Positions 1 to 12,597 of a stretch of 64,000 nucleotides of DNA are shown in pieces. Source of the DNA: Megalopta genalis. Taxonomy: Eukaryota > Arthropoda > Insecta > Hymenoptera > Halictidae. Within the stretch, counting starts at the first letter, position 1; every line of letters starts with the position of its first letter. The stretch covers positions 1,798,001 to 1,862,000 of the forward strand of contig NW_027476093.1 in NCBI RefSeq assembly GCF_051020955.1. The letters run 5' to 3'. The notes beneath the pieces are model-generated. The model saw only the letters and a list, made by a program, of their open reading frames with translations. It was not told the origin of the DNA and searched no databases. The position numbers and the translations under genes were made by a program.

Positions 1-210
1 AACCAGCGCGCGAAGCACAGTTCCGCTCATTGGCTCGGCCCCCTAGCGCTATCCGAGCTCGCCTCTCATTGGCCAGTGTTGTTTCATTAATAACTCGTGA
101 ACGAAGCCTCGTAGAAAATTGTTGTAAAGGAAAAAGTTGCTTCAAATCACCTCAGGAATATTTCAGGAATTTCGTTTCTCGGAAATACCATAATTTTAGG
201 ACACTCTGTA
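1..210. mobile_element. MITE-B, right part, cut by window start
   Basis: This is the right-hand part of a MITE-B copy (family described at 11035-11405). It shows the CpG-rich centre with ATTGG/CCAAT motifs, the block AATAACTCGTGAACGAAGCC, the block GTAAAGGAAAAAGTTGCTTC and the end GGACACTCTGTA. The terminal arm reads CCATAATTTTAGGACACT, the same subtype as the copy at 40997-41360, rather than the TTTTTGGGACACC subtype. The left half lies outside the window. Confidence 0.85.
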
Positions 211-818
211 CATTGTCTCTGTTATTTATTATCATCTCTATCATATGTTGCGTTTCGATCGAGATTTCTGTCCTCGCGTTGCGCGACACTCGACAAAAAA
301 ATCGCGAGAAAGAGAGCAAAGTAAACTAAGAATATGGAATATTCAGCTACGATAGATCGAACTCCGGACTCGCTTTCTTCTTCCCCTCTGTCCTCGTCCA
401 CCGTCACGGTCCGAGAAAAGGAACTCATTTCATTTGGCGACCGCGCGTAGAAAATCGGCCGAACGTGTGGAACCGAGAAAGCTTCTTCGCCGGCTTACTT
501 TCCGCGTTGGAGACAACTCTCAGACTAAACTCACATGTGCGATAATAAACTGTCGCGCACCGTAATGCGTTCTAAAGTCTCAGCTCGGGCCTCGGCCCCC
601 GTTTCTCCTGCTTCTATCTTCCTTTGGAGGAAGAGATACCCTGGACACGGACCGAAATAGAAATTTCTTTGAACCTCGACGAAAAAGGTTTCTGCGGCCG
701 CTGACCAAAAATGGAAAAAAAGAAGAAAGAAGGGTCGGCAGCGCATAGATCATCGAACACAGATCAACCGGTCGCACAGAAATTGAACTAATTGCTTTGC
801 GCGATTCGATGATATTCG
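211..818. other. Unique sequence, no gene recognised
   Basis: Mixed-composition unique DNA. A minus-strand frame at 531-746 starts with a hydrophobic run and meets a GTGAGT-like donor near 529, but the run comes from a purine-rich stretch and nothing recognisable follows, so no gene is called. Confidence 0.5.
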
Positions 819-1260
819 ATAATATATATATATATAGTATAGTTATAATACAATAATATATACAATATAATTATAATACAATAATATATGTAATATAATC
901 ATAATATAATAATATATATAATATAATTATGATATAATAATATATATAATGTAATTATAATACAATAACATATCTAATATAATCATAATATAATAATATA
1001 TATAATATAATTATGATATAATAATATATATAATGTAATTATAATACAATAACATATCTAATATAATCATAATATAATAATATATATAATATAATTATGA
1101 TATAATAACATATATAATGTAATTATAATACAATAATATATATAATATAACTATAATATAATAATATATATATATAATATAATTATAATACAATAATATA
1201 TATAATATAATTATAATAGAATAATATAAATAATAAAATAATATATAAATGAACATATAA
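819..1260. repeat. AT-rich satellite
   Basis: About 440 bp of imperfect tandem repeats built from ATAATATATATAATATAATT units. A longer unit of about 100 bp is visible because the same block recurs at about 907, 987 and 1074. Confidence 0.9.
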
Positions 1261-1299
1261 CAATAATAAATAATGACATAATAGACGAAAATAAGCAAT

Positions 1300-1478
1300 T
1301 AGTGCATTTCATGCACACGAAATTAAATTTTGCGATTAACGTAACAGTCGCGCTCTCAACAATTCTTTAATAATATGTTAAATAAAACTAATAATTTGGT
1401 AAATAAAATTATGTTGAAACGAGAATTATTTTGAAATCTTTAATGGCGCCTCGGGGTCGCCGCCCGACTGCAAATAAT
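1300..1478. mobile_element. MITE-C fragment (right part)
   Basis: Matches the right two thirds of MITE-C (family described at 52266-52510): a GTGCATTTCATGCA block, a CTCTCAACAATTCTT block shared with the copy at 47360, then AATGGCGCCTCGGGGTCGCC. The terminal GAGTGCAAAGGGTTAA is degraded and the left end is replaced by AT satellite. Confidence 0.6.
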
Positions 1479-2115
1479 CAAGTAAACCGTGGCGGAGTGT
1501 TTTTGTTGGTCGACGCGAGGTCGCATCGAACAACGCCCTTCTTTTCCACTTCGGAATGATAATAGCTCGTAATCCGTAACGGCACGGCAAATAATAATTC
1601 GGGGTCGAGGGGTTCCGAGTCGCTTCAGATCTCACCTACGATGGGGTCGTAGCCCCGCCACCCCCTTACGAAGCGCGCATACTCTATTCTTACGAACAGC
1701 ACGCCGAACTCCTCGAATAGAAAACACCATATGGCGCGTGCAGGTGTACCCGTAGCCGATTAGGAACAGCCCCGGCATGAATTTACATTAATGCGCCGCG
1801 CTGGATTTACGTCGTTTACCGGATTTACTATTTCGAGCATGATTCGACGGTTTCGGGAACAGGTTTGTCACCCCCTCGCCACCCCTCTCCACTCGCCCCT
1901 GCCTGCGATTGCCTACCTGACGGCGATCGATGCTCGATAAGGGGCTGGTGATCGATGCCGGTGGACCTGACAGGCTACACGAATTGAATTATTATAGCAA
2001 TATGGAGATACATTCGTATATATTCTATGGTTGTGTCGTGGTGGTGTATATTCTCCATAATATTCCTTCGGCTTGTAAACAAAAGTCGACGGATTTGGGG
2101 AGTGACTATAATAAT
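1479..2115. other. Unique sequence, no gene recognised
   Basis: Moderately GC-rich unique DNA with stops in all frames. I see no RNA gene or repeat in it. Confidence 0.5.
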
Positions 2116-2490
2116 TGGCTATAGTATGAAAGGAGCTATAAATATATTGTATAGTATTTATAGTATATAAATATGCCATAAATATACCATAATTATATTA
2201 TAAATAGTATTTATAGTACATAAATGTATTATAAATATATTATGTAGCATTTATAGTACATAAATATATTATAAATATATTATGTAGCATATATAGTATA
2301 CAAATATACTATATAGTATTTATAGTATACAAATATACTATAAAAATATTACATAGTATTTATAGTATATAAATATGCTATAAACATATTATAAATATAT
2401 TTTTTTTTGTATAGTACTTAGAGTATATAAATACTAAACAATATATTATATAGCGTTTATAATATATAAACATACTAAATATATCTCTGT
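2116..2490. repeat. AT-rich satellite
   Basis: Imperfect repeats of TATAGTATATAAATAT-type units, about 17-60 bp in period, with a short T run at 2401-2408. Confidence 0.9.
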
Positions 2491-2980
2491 CTCTAAATTC
2501 CTAAAAAATTTGAATATTCAACTTTTCAATTTCAAATTTCCTCCAATAAAACCGCAAATTTTCGAGCCTTTCGATTCCAAAAATTCAATATTAATTTTTA
2601 AATGAATAAATGTGAACTCCCGCAGCATTATTATTGAATATCTCCATATTCTCTCAATCGGATCAAATTCCCTTGCCGCCCAGGCAGGCAAACGTTTCGT
2701 TAAGCGTTCGATCAAATTTCCGTAACGCATTAACGCATTTCCGTAAATAAATATCGGAATTCGCCCGATTTCAAGCGAATCTCGCGTTTCCATCTCTCCG
2801 CCAATCCGGCGCAGATTAAGTTGCAATTCTCCGCAACATAATTTTTCTGCCATTTTTGCATACCGACGTTCGTTTCGATGCACCGAATTCGGGCCAAGTA
2901 GCTTCGAATGTTTTAACAAGCCGCGTTTTATTCTGGTATGCGTAAACGATGCGCTGGATATTGAAATAGGACAATAGAGA

Positions 2981-3015
<35 letters not shown>

Positions 3016-3920
3016 CTTCGTTAATATTTCGTCGGTAGCGGACCCTCGTGAATTTACAATTACAAACCGCAATGGCTGGAAACAAATTTCGAAAGTGGAC
3101 GCGTGTATGTTTAATGCATCGATGCATATTCGTTTCACGGATCGCTTTCCCTTTCTCTCTCTCTTTCTCTCTCTCTGTCTCTCTCTTTCTCGTCTATGAA
3201 TATCTGTTCCCCGCAGAAACTAAAAAAAGCAGGGAAAATATCATCATCACGGAGGACCAATCCGGAAACGCCGCGTGGTCCTGCACCGATGACGTAACAA
3301 GTATTATACATATTTTTGGTCCTGCGAATCGACGATGCAACACGCGATGCCCACCTGTGCCCCGCGTGCATTTTAATTTCGCAGATCCCGCCGCGAGATT
3401 ATTCGCCGCCGATTAGGATCCTTGCGGACGCATTAATGATTTCCATTAGCATAGATCCATCGTCGTTGGTCGTCGCTGCTATCGGAAAGGGAGTACGCAT
3501 AATTTCGTGTATGAGTAACCGGCCGCGCGCACGTGGTCCGATTCGCAGACCAATTTCCCTTTCGGATTCCCGAAACTGTTGACACGCATTCCAAGATTAA
3601 TTAGCGGGCAAAGTCGATGCCGGGCAAAGTAATCCTGCGAACGCAACGTTTAATTATACAAAGGATACGGAAACGCGTTGCGATACGAATAAAAAAAACG
3701 AATAAAAAATTAGAAATAGAATATGTGATTGTAAGAATTATATTTTGTGAAACATCTTCTGTTAATTAATTTACTTCTGATAATTTAGTTTTAATGCTAG
3801 ATCTATCTCGAAAATTGTCTAATATGTGTTTTGTTTTTTAATAAAAATATCAGAAGTGAATTCGCGCTCGTTTGTATTATTATAGTGTAAGCATGAATAA
3901 ATATTCTATCGTTGCTTCTT
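2491..3920. other. Unique sequence with two microsatellites
   Basis: Unique DNA of mixed composition. It holds a (GA)n run at 2984-3014 and a (CT)n run at 3152-3190. The longer minus-strand frames here (to 3138) are low-complexity translations running through the (GA)n tract and resemble no known protein. Confidence 0.5.
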
Positions 3921-4405
3921 ATTCAATAAATTCTGATATTCTAATATATTAATAATAATAGTAATATTATTAATATAGTATATTAATAATAGTAGTATAT
4001 AATAATATATAAGAGTATATATATATATATATATATAGTCATTCAATAAATTCTAATATTCTAATATATTAATAATAATATAATACTAATTAATAATAGT
4101 AATATAATAGTAATATTATTAATATAATATGTTAATAATAGTAATATATAATAATATAATAGTCATTCAATAAATTCTAATATTCTAGTATATTAATAAT
4201 AATGTAATACTAATTAATAATAGTAATATAATAGTAATATTATAGTAATACTATTAATATAATATGTTAATGATAGTAATATATAATAATATAATAATCA
4301 TTCAATAAATTCTAATATTCTAATATATTAATAACAATATAATACTAATTAATAATAGTAATACAATAGTAATACTATTAATATAATATAATTTATAATA
4401 TTTAT
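3921..4405. repeat. AT-rich tandem array, ~120-135 bp unit
   Basis: The phrase ATTCAATAAATTCTAATATT starts near 3921, 4041, 4165 and 4300, giving three to four tandem units of 120, 124 and 135 bp made of TAATAATA-rich sequence. The unit grows from left to right. Confidence 0.85.
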
Positions 4406-5095
4406 TCTAATATAATTCTTAAAAATGAATAATGACTTACTGTTAATTTCTATAGTTTTTTTAAGCATCACGATCGAAAAAATAATCTCCCTCCACTTAA
4501 TTATTATTCTTATCCACAATAAAAACTTGTTTAAATAATACATGGAGTATTTTCATTCGTACAAAATGCCTTTAAAGTACAATAATTTTCTACATGATTC
4601 AATATTCGTGTACACTTTTTTCCGAACTTCGATTACGAAAGCGTGATTTTATTCAGAAAGTGGCAGGCAGGCGCTTGCTAAGAGTTCTCGACACAAATCT
4701 CGGCGGTTTCGAGTCGTTTCAGCTTCACTGGATGCACCGCGTAGGGTCGTTAACTATATCCGTCGTTGAATCTTTTTTTTTCTTTCTTCCAGCCAGTCGT
4801 AAGGCTAGAATACTCTGTCTCTCGAATACATTATCGATGATTTCACTACCGCCACGCCGCAATTAACATAACCGAGCTAACTATAAAACCGGTAGAGAAC
4901 CGCTTCGAATTTCCATAATCGAATGAATTCGAAACCAAAGTAACCCACATTCGGTTTATCATCGACGGGCTGGCTCGTTATTCCACTTTCCCGTCTAAGA
5001 CACCTTCGATTCCTTTGTTCTACGGACGATATTTCTCGACCCATTGATCTAAATTCGACAATTTCATGTTTCGCGGGACGGAGTAGTATTTTTAT
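4406..5095. other. Unique sequence, no gene recognised
   Basis: AT-rich, then mixed unique DNA. A 90-codon plus frame at 4594-4866 has no recognisable domain and is not called. Confidence 0.45.
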
Positions 5096-5099
5096 AATG

Positions 5100-6130
5100 T
5101 TGACGGTGAAAGAGAGGAGAGGGGTGTACAAGAGAGATAGGGAGAAAGAGAGAAAAGAGAGAAAAGAACAAAATAGAGACAAAGAGAAAAATAGAGGACA
5201 ATAGAGCAAAAGAAAGAAAAAGAGAGACTTTTTTTTCTTTAGAGAAGAGAGCAAAATAAAGGGAAATAGAGCAAAATAGAGCAAAAATAGAGCAAAATGG
5301 AGCAAAATGGAGCAAAATGGAGCAGAATGGAGCAGAATGGAGCAAGATAGAGCAAAGAAGAGCTAAAATAGAGCAAAGTAAGGCAAAGGAGGGCAAAAGA
5401 GAGCAAAAGAGTGTAAAAGGAAACTTCTCTCTCTTTAGAGAAAAGAGCAAAATAAAGGAAAATAGAGAAAAATGTAGCAAAAATAGAACAAAATAGAACA
5501 AAATAGAGCAAAATACAGCAAGGTAGAGCAAAGGAGAGCAGAAGAGAGCAAAAGAGAGTAAAGGGAGACTTTTCTCTCTTTAGAGAAGAGAGCAAAATAG
5601 AGGAAAATAGAGAGAACTGGAGCAAAAGTAGAACAAAATAGAACAAAATAGAACAAAATAGAACAAGATAGAGCAAGATAGAGCAGAAGAGAGCAAAAGA
5701 GAGTAAAGGAAGACTTTTCTCTCTTTAGAGAAGAGAGCAAAATAGAGGAAAATAGAGAGGAATTGAAAAGAATTAAGAAAAATAGAGAAAAATTGAATAG
5801 AATTTGGAAAAATAGAGAAAAATAGAAAAAATAGAACAAAATAAAGCACGAAGAGCACAATAGAGCAAAATTGAGCAAAGGAGACGAAAAGAGTATAAAG
5901 GGAGACTTTTTTCTCTTTAGAGAAGAGAGCAAAATAGAGGAAAATAGAGAAAAATTGAATAGAATTTGGAAAAATAGAGAAAAATAGAAAAAATAGAGCA
6001 AAATAGAGCAGACTAGAGCAAAATAGAGCAAAATAGAGAAAGTAGAGCAAAATGGAGCAAAATAAAGCAAAAGAGAGCTAAAGAAAGAGAGAAAGAGCGA
6101 AAGGGAGTAAAGAGAGAAAGATATAAAAAG
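5100..6130. repeat. Purine-rich satellite with higher-order unit
   Basis: About 1 kb whose plus strand is overwhelmingly A and G, built from AGAGCAAAATAG and AGAGGAAAATAG motifs. A marker phrase CTCTTTAGAGAAGAGAGC or a close variant recurs at about 5235, 5430, 5575, 5719 and 5913, marking a higher-order unit of about 145-195 bp. Long minus-strand frames through it are translations of this repeat (Leu/Phe/Ser/Tyr strings), not genes. Confidence 0.9.
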
Positions 6131-6666
6131 AGAAAAGGAGGATCGAAACGACGCGACGGTGTATAGAAGTCGTTTATCAGGCCGGAACGAAGCCGCAATA
6201 ATTTCTTTCGCGATCGTTCTGACCGATCGATCCGGTCCCTGCGACGGTTGCCACCGTCTCACAGCGGTCTCTCGTCGGTCTCTCGTCGGCCTCCCTTCGC
6301 GTTCTCCGTCCGGCGCGGCGGTCTGTCCGCGGGTCGGTCGCTCTCTTTCTCCCCGGTCCGGCCGGCGAAGCATGGAGAGGCCGCGAATCTGCTCGGTCCC
6401 TTCCGCGAACGCAGTCAGGCTGACTCATAAAACGGATCGTTGAACAGAAATTCACCGATCGGCTCTGTCCAGGGCTACCGTGTAATCGAGCGAGCCTCCT
6501 CGATCCTAGGATCCTTTCACGGCCGTTCGATCGACGAATACGATTTCGTGCGGACAAGAGAGGAGAAGGAGGAGGAGGAGGAGGAGGAAGAGGAGGAAGT
6601 CGTACGCGATGTCCACTGTCAAGGGTACTCACGGCTCGTTGCTTCCTCGATCAGAGACTCGGTCGA

Positions 6667-6704
<38 letters not shown>

Positions 6705-7530
6705 CTCTTTCCTCTCCCTCCCACTCCCGCGCTATCCTTCCGCCTGCACTTTTTAACCGAACCAGCCCGTATTTAATTCGTTACGATCGACTCGCCGGGG
6801 TAGAAATTGTTTTCGCCGGTCCACCGAGACGATACGTATAATACACGAGTATAAATTTCCAAGCACTTATTCCCGATGACCGGCAAAGATGCCGGCCGCT
6901 TAATAGGCTAACGGTATTTAAAATGAATCACTGGACGGCCACGGTTACCGTGGACAGATAAGAGGACACAGTTCTGCCGGATCAGAGACAATCGGTTGCC
7001 GGACGCACAGCCGAAGCTCCCGTAAAGTATAGTGATTTCCGTGCGGAGCGGAATTATGTAGGAGTTCGAACGGTTGCGAAATGTGAACTCTAATAATTTC
7101 GAAAGTTTTCTTGGACGATTGCGTACACGACAGTCACGAAGTGACGCATTTTACGCGAATCGACGCGTGTCTGTTCGAATCCTTAAATCGCTCCTCCCAT
7201 CATCGGAAATAAAATCATACTATTCAGACACTTTTTCTTGATTGAGATTATAGCAACATTTTGCGCTTACAATTTTACAAGAAAAATTAGCGAAGCAATT
7301 GCTCAAGATCAATTTCAATTAAACACGGTATTAAGGAAAAATTGCAGTATTTCTCGACTGTTCCAAATAAATTGTTAATGAATGAAAATATAATTGAATT
7401 CTAGAGTGGAGAGGGAGAAATATTTTGCAGCACGTTTCATTGCAAACACGACTTAAATGTTAATTATTGAACGCGAAAATCGTTGACAATAAAGATAAAT
7501 AATAAATCATGAACAATCGTTGACGAATGA
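6131..7530. other. CpG-rich unique block grading to AT-rich
   Basis: 6131-6660 is strongly CpG-rich with an (AGG)-type run at 6560-6600; a (CT)n run lies at 6670-6712. From about 7200 the sequence becomes AT-rich. No frame resembles a known protein. The CpG-rich part could be a promoter or first-exon region, but I see no decisive start or splice signal. Confidence 0.4.
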
Positions 7531-7534
7531 GTTA

Positions 7535-8000
7535 AATAATAATAATATTAATAATATTATATAATATTATAAAAAATTATATATGAATTATATAATAATA
7601 ACAATGTTAATAATATTGTTATTATAATAAAAAATTCTACATAAATTATATAATAATAATAATATTAATAATATTATCATTATCATAATAAAAAATTCTA
7701 TATAAATTATATAATAATAATAATATTAATAATAATATTATTATTATGGTAAAAAATTCTATATTAATTATATAATAATAATATTAATAATATTATTACT
7801 AATATAATTATTAATAATATATATTAATATATATTATTACTAATATTATTATTATAATAAAAAATTCTATACAAATTATATAATAATATTATTGTTATTA
7901 TAAGAGGGAATTATATAATAATAATATTAATATTATTATTATTATAAGAGCGAATTATATAATAACAATATAATTATTTATAACAATATAATATTATTAT
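7535..8000. repeat. AT-rich satellite, ~70-80 bp unit
   Basis: Tandem units of the form AAAAAATTCTATATAAATTA followed by TAATAATAATATTAATAATA. They recur at about 7568, 7628, 7688, 7752 and 7858 with decay. Confidence 0.85.
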
Positions 8001-9182
8001 AAACAGTAAATTATTAATTTAATGTACTACCATCTGCGTACACAACCAACGAGGCTCCACTTATTTGATCGAACATTTGGCATCGTTAAAGAAACTATCG
8101 TCGGTTTCCCCCGTCCGAAACGCAACGAAAGGGTTATTCGTGTATTTCCGTATTCGATGAATCGTATCGGGCAGCATCGTTCCCGTAAAAACCGCAAGCG
8201 CGGCGTAAGCTGCGCACGACGAAGTACAGTAATTTCTTTCCAGCGACGGTAGAGGGACTATCGTCATGTGTCACTGCGGTTTTAACAGCTGTCCATTAAC
8301 TCTCGAAAATGTCGTACGCATTTACTCCCGTAAATGCCTGTCCGATTGTTTTCGATTGTATTTCGACACGGTGTGTTTACGTGTCGCACGAGCACGGCTC
8401 GCTCGCTCGTTTTTATATTTCGACGAAGAGTTACAGGCCGCCGCGCGAGTTTGACGCGTTTTACACGCGGGTCACTCAAAAAAAGTGGGTTAAAAGGGAA
8501 ATATGCAGAGCACCGGGGACAACAACGTTGCACCGCGGCTGTCGATTCGCTCGCGATCGATCGATCGGCTTGCCCGAGTTTTCGTCGCGCCGTTCGCGTT
8601 GAATCTTTCGCTTTGAACTTTGCAAACTTCTGCGCTCTTCGCGGAATTATGAATCTGCCGGTGTCAGCGAATCGTTGCTGTAATAATAATCATAAAAAAA
8701 AGAAAAAGAAGCCGGTCCGAAATTATGCGACCGATTCACGGAATCGCGAACCGCCAATTACCGCGAATTATCTGGAACGGCTAAACCGAACCCGCTCGGA
8801 GCTTTTGTCTGAAAGAAAGAAAAAATTACCGCGATCCGTATGGTCTTCGAGAATACTCGAATCCCTGCTCCCCTCATTATTTCAATTACCTTTTACTACC
8901 GTCGTTCGCCAAAACCGCCCGGAGAAATTTCCCAACAGAACCGGAAGCACCACCGTAACGACAACAAAAGGCATCTTTTACAGCTCAATTGTAACGAGCC
9001 GGCAATAAAACAGTTCTTAATTTTTCACTTTCTCTCGGGACCGGACGCATCGTACTACGCCGATACGTATGATACAGTGAACCGCGACAAAGGGTTTTCC
9101 TTTGCGACGATAGTAATCGATTTAGAGTCGACGATTTGACAGAGCGCGCGGCAATTTCAGTTGAGAATTTTGTTTGATTTTG
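8001..9182. other. Unique sequence, no gene recognised
   Basis: Mixed unique DNA with an A run near 8694-8707. A 224-codon plus frame at 8334-9008 overlaps other long frames, is rich in Arg and Ser as expected from CpG-rich DNA, and shows no domain. Confidence 0.45.
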
Positions 9183-9850
9183 ACATTCAATTCAATTCAA
9201 TAGAATTCAGTAGAATTCGATGTAATTCGATGTAATTCGATGTAATTCGATATAATTCGATAGAATTGGATACAATTCAATAGAATTCAGTAGAATTCGA
9301 TGTAATTCGATATAATTCGATAGAATTGGATACAATTCAATAGAATTCATTAGAATTCGATGTAATTCGATATAATTCGATAGAATTGGATACAATTCAA
9401 TAGAATTCAATACAATTCAATACAATTCAATTCAATTTAATAGAATTCAATAGAGTTCAATGGAATTCAATACAATTCAATACAATTCAATACAATTCAA
9501 AAAAGTTCAATACAATTCGATACAATTCAATACAATTCAATAGAATCCAATACAATCCAATACAATGCAATACAATAAAATACAATAAAAATTCAATAAT
9601 ACAATGTGATACAATAAAATACAATACAATACAATTCAATGGAATTGAATAAAATTCAGTACGATTCAATAGAATTCAATACAATTCAATTCAATTCAAT
9701 CCAATTCAATCCACACACACGCACACGCACGCGCGCGCGCGCACACACACACACGCACACACACACACAAAATTCAATACAATTCAATAGAGTTCAATAC
9801 AATTCAATACAATTCAATACAACTCAATAGAATTCAAGACAATCCAATGC
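9183..9850. repeat. (AATTCAATAC)n array interrupted by (CA/CG)n
   Basis: About 670 bp of a 5/10-bp motif, AATTCAATAC and AATTCAATAG, with variants such as AATTCGATGT. The first 230 bp carry a higher-order unit of about 60 bp. An alternating purine-pyrimidine (CA)n/(CG)n tract of about 55 bp sits inside at 9713-9768. The same 10-mer reappears at 11979-12165. Confidence 0.95.
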
Positions 9851-11034
9851 AATACAATATATATATTACATATTGTATAATATTATATATACTATACGTA
9901 ATACTATTGTTAGTTCATTGTACGATGAGAATTGGCTGATACGGCCGAGCGACGTTTCCCGTCCGGGCTGCCATAATTCGGGTCGATCCTGTTAGCGCTG
10001 TATTCGAACAAAGAAAATGCGGCAAAGGGGATAGGAGCTGCGGGGCATCATCATCCCGGGAGCAAGAGAAACAAACGTTGACGCTTTGTAACGGGAACAC
10101 GTGAGTCATCCCGATTTGCCGGCCAAAGAGAGAGGGAGAGAGAGAGAGAAAGAGAAAGAGAGACGCGGGGACGCGGAAACGCGTATTACTACGTAATTTC
10201 ATGCGTCCGCGCGTACACCTGTGCGCACGGGGCCTGATGATCGTTATTGCGTAAAGTCGTTTGGAAACGAGAGAGGTCGATTAAGCACGCCGGGCGCCAA
10301 TCCGATGCAATATTTCACCTGGACACCTTATGACACGATAAACAAAGTCATTATTAGGCCGAGGGCGAACATAAGGTGGAGCCTCCCCCGCCCCCCTGCC
10401 GCCCCGAGCCATTCGAGAAAATGAAATCAGGGTTCGGCATTGTTTAACCCCAAGCATAATCGACGCGACTGTTCTAATTGTAGTCGGTTCGGCTGATTTA
10501 TGACTCCCCGTAGGGAGGAGAACGCGAATGGGGTTCGCCGCGAGGACACTTCGTCCCGGCAAATTATATTATTTTCTCTTTTTCCTTCTGTGTCCGAAGA
10601 GTCGGAGAGTTAAATTCGTAGAAGCTGATTCACGTCGTTTCGATTTAATTGCACCTTTCTAACGTAAACAGACGGTTCTCGCTTGTATTTATTTCCTAGT
10701 CGACTTGCACCGCGAACGAAGAAACTGTTAATGATAATTCATTTGAATAAGCCACGGCTCGTAATTATATATATACGCGCAGCTGTTGACGCGAAACACA
10801 CCGAATCAGATTGCCTGTTGTTTTAATATTTCACTTAATGCCTCGTAATAATGTCCTGTTCGATGCATCGTAAACCCCGGGAACGACGTGTTTTTCGTGA
10901 AATTATTAACGATGACTCAATATCGACGTTTAAATCGCGTTTATAAAGCCAATAAAAACTCGCGTCGGTTCTTCTCGCGATTCCCTGCGAATCGAAGGAT
11001 CGTCAGGCAGTGCTTAAGCGAAATTACAATTGTG
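9851..11034. other. Unique sequence, no gene recognised
   Basis: Mixed unique DNA with a short (GA)n-like run at 10129-10161. The tract 10200-10560 is compositionally even, low in repeats and without a frame, which would suit a conserved non-coding element. That is a guess without a comparison. Confidence 0.4.
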
Positions 11035-11405
11035 TACAGGGTGTCCCAAAAATGTCTCGCAATCCGGAAATGGCGGGTTCCTCGGATCATTTGAAGCAAC
11101 TTCTTCCTTTGCAAAAATTTTCTCCGAGGCACCGTTAACGAGTTATTAACGAAAAACAGTGACCAATAAGAATCGAGTACGGCTGACGCGAGGCGGCCCA
11201 ACCAACCGGCGCGCGAAGCCCAGTTCCGCTCATTGGCTCGGTCGCCTCACGCCAGCTGAGCTCGCCTCTCATTGGTCACTGTTTTTCGTTAATAACTCGT
11301 TAACGGTGCGTCGGAGAAAATTTTTGTAAAGGAAAAAGTTGCTTCGAATGACCTGAGGAACCCGCCACTTTCGGATTGCGAAACGTTTTTGGGACACCCT
11401 GTGTA
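11035..11405. mobile_element. MITE-B, complete (family reference)
   Basis: A 371-bp element flanked by TA. It begins ACAGGGTGTCCCAAAAATGT and ends with the inverted form ACGTTTTTGGGACACCCTGT. The two arms are long inverted repeats. From outside in they carry CGCAATCCGGAAATGGCGGG, GAAGCAACTTCTTCCTTTGC, AACGAGTTATTAACGAAAAA and GTGACCAAT, around a CpG-rich centre. Four CCAAT/ATTGG motifs are symmetrically placed. There is no reading frame, so this is a non-autonomous inverted-repeat element. TA target and mariner-like size suggest Tc1/mariner mobilisation, but the transposase source is not in the window. Confidence 0.9.
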
Positions 11406-11978
11406 GACGACAAGAAAATCTCGGAGTTGTAAAGCCCGTTGTTTTACCGTTTTCAACGAATTTACGACTAATTATCCAGTTAGGACTGTTTCCTCTTGCA
11501 CAAGCTCGCGCGAGTGCGTTACGACGAGAATTTTTATAACGCGTCGCGATTGCGTCACGTCACAGTTCGACCATCCCACCGACCATCCTGTCGATAAGAT
11601 AAATAACCGAGGCTCGGTTCAAGGTGCGACGAAGCGACCGCCGACGATAGCATCGCCGTTGCGCACCTTACGCAAGAAATTTCACTGCTTCCTCGGTCGC
11701 GTCGGTGAACCTTTCACCGGCAGATAGACTCCCGAGAGACAGCTTCGAGCCTCTGATGCAACCTGCCAGTGATTTACAAAATTCACTGTGCACAATGGCG
11801 GCCATTAACGCCTTCGCGGGAGAACGGTGTGGACGATTGCGTGTCGGTTTTTATTGCGGTCGTGATTTTTCTGACGCTCCGAAATCGCGCGGATCGTGAG
11901 TTAAGATGAGATTGAATAGCTTGTACTGTAATAATTACTGTAATAATTAATAATTGCCTAATTATAAGCATCGTGCCG
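11406..11978. other. Unique sequence, no gene recognised
   Basis: Mixed unique DNA. No convincing frame, RNA or repeat. Confidence 0.45.
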
Positions 11979-12165
11979 AATACAACTCAATACAATTCAA
12001 TAGAGTTCAATACAATTCAACAGAATTCAGTAGAATTCAATACAATTCAATACAATTCAATACAATTCAATACAATTTAATACAATTCAATACAATTCAA
12101 TACAATACAATTCAGTTCAATACAATTCAATAGAATTCAATATAGTTCAATACAATTCAATACAA
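11979..12165. repeat. (AATTCAATAC)n array
   Basis: Second array of the 10-mer seen at 9183-9850, about 185 bp. It ends directly against repeat F at 12166. Confidence 0.95.
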
Positions 12166-12580
12166 TTTGGTCAAAAGTTGGTCGAAAATCGCGACAAAGC
12201 TGCGGTTTTTGCGAACTTCAATTGTTCATAGCTCAAGCACCATGTTCAAACGATTTCGAAGAAATTTTCAACATGCATATAAATTACCAAGATCTATAGA
12301 ACGCATTTTCCAAGTTCTCGTTATAGACTCAGATAAAACAGTTAAAAAAACACGAGTGTTTCATTTATTTTTTGTCACTCTAAGTAATAGCAGAATTTAA
12401 AATTAGCATTCTTTTTATAGTCCAATAAACTGATCCGTCTATCATCTAAAAAAGAATTCAAGTCGTCTAGACCAGTTTCAAAAAATTAATTGCGCTTCAA
12501 ATGTTGGCCGAATATTAATTGGAGTCGTTTTAAATTTTAAGTTTCAATAAATGGTATTGTTTAAAGCTTGAACTATTAAA
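12166..12580 (+). repeat. Dispersed repeat F, copy 1
   Basis: About 410 bp that aligns along its length with 19090-19690. Shared blocks are AGCTCAAG...CATGTTCAA, CGAAGAAATTTTCAACAT, AACGCATTTT, CAGATAAAACAGTTAAAAAA, TTTTGTCACTC, AATTCAAGTCGTC, GGCCGAATATTAATTG and AATAAATGGTATTGTTTAAA. No frame is preserved between copies, so this looks like an old non-coding transposon piece of unknown class. Confidence 0.75.
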
Positions 12581-12597
12581 AAAGCTTAAACAATTCG

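Noticed and set aside
531..746. 71-codon minus frame with a hydrophobic start meeting a GTGAGT-like donor
   Set aside because: The hydrophobic run is the complement of a purine-rich stretch and a second frame there is equally hydrophobic.
5064..6373. Minus-strand frames up to 312 codons rich in Leu, Phe, Ser and Tyr that look like multi-pass membrane proteins
   Set aside because: They are three-phase translations of the complement of the purine-rich satellite; all three frames are open, which is a property of the repeat.
9183..12165. Regular short repeats that could suggest a CRISPR-like array
   Set aside because: Continuous 10-mer arrays without spacers, in a eukaryotic genome.
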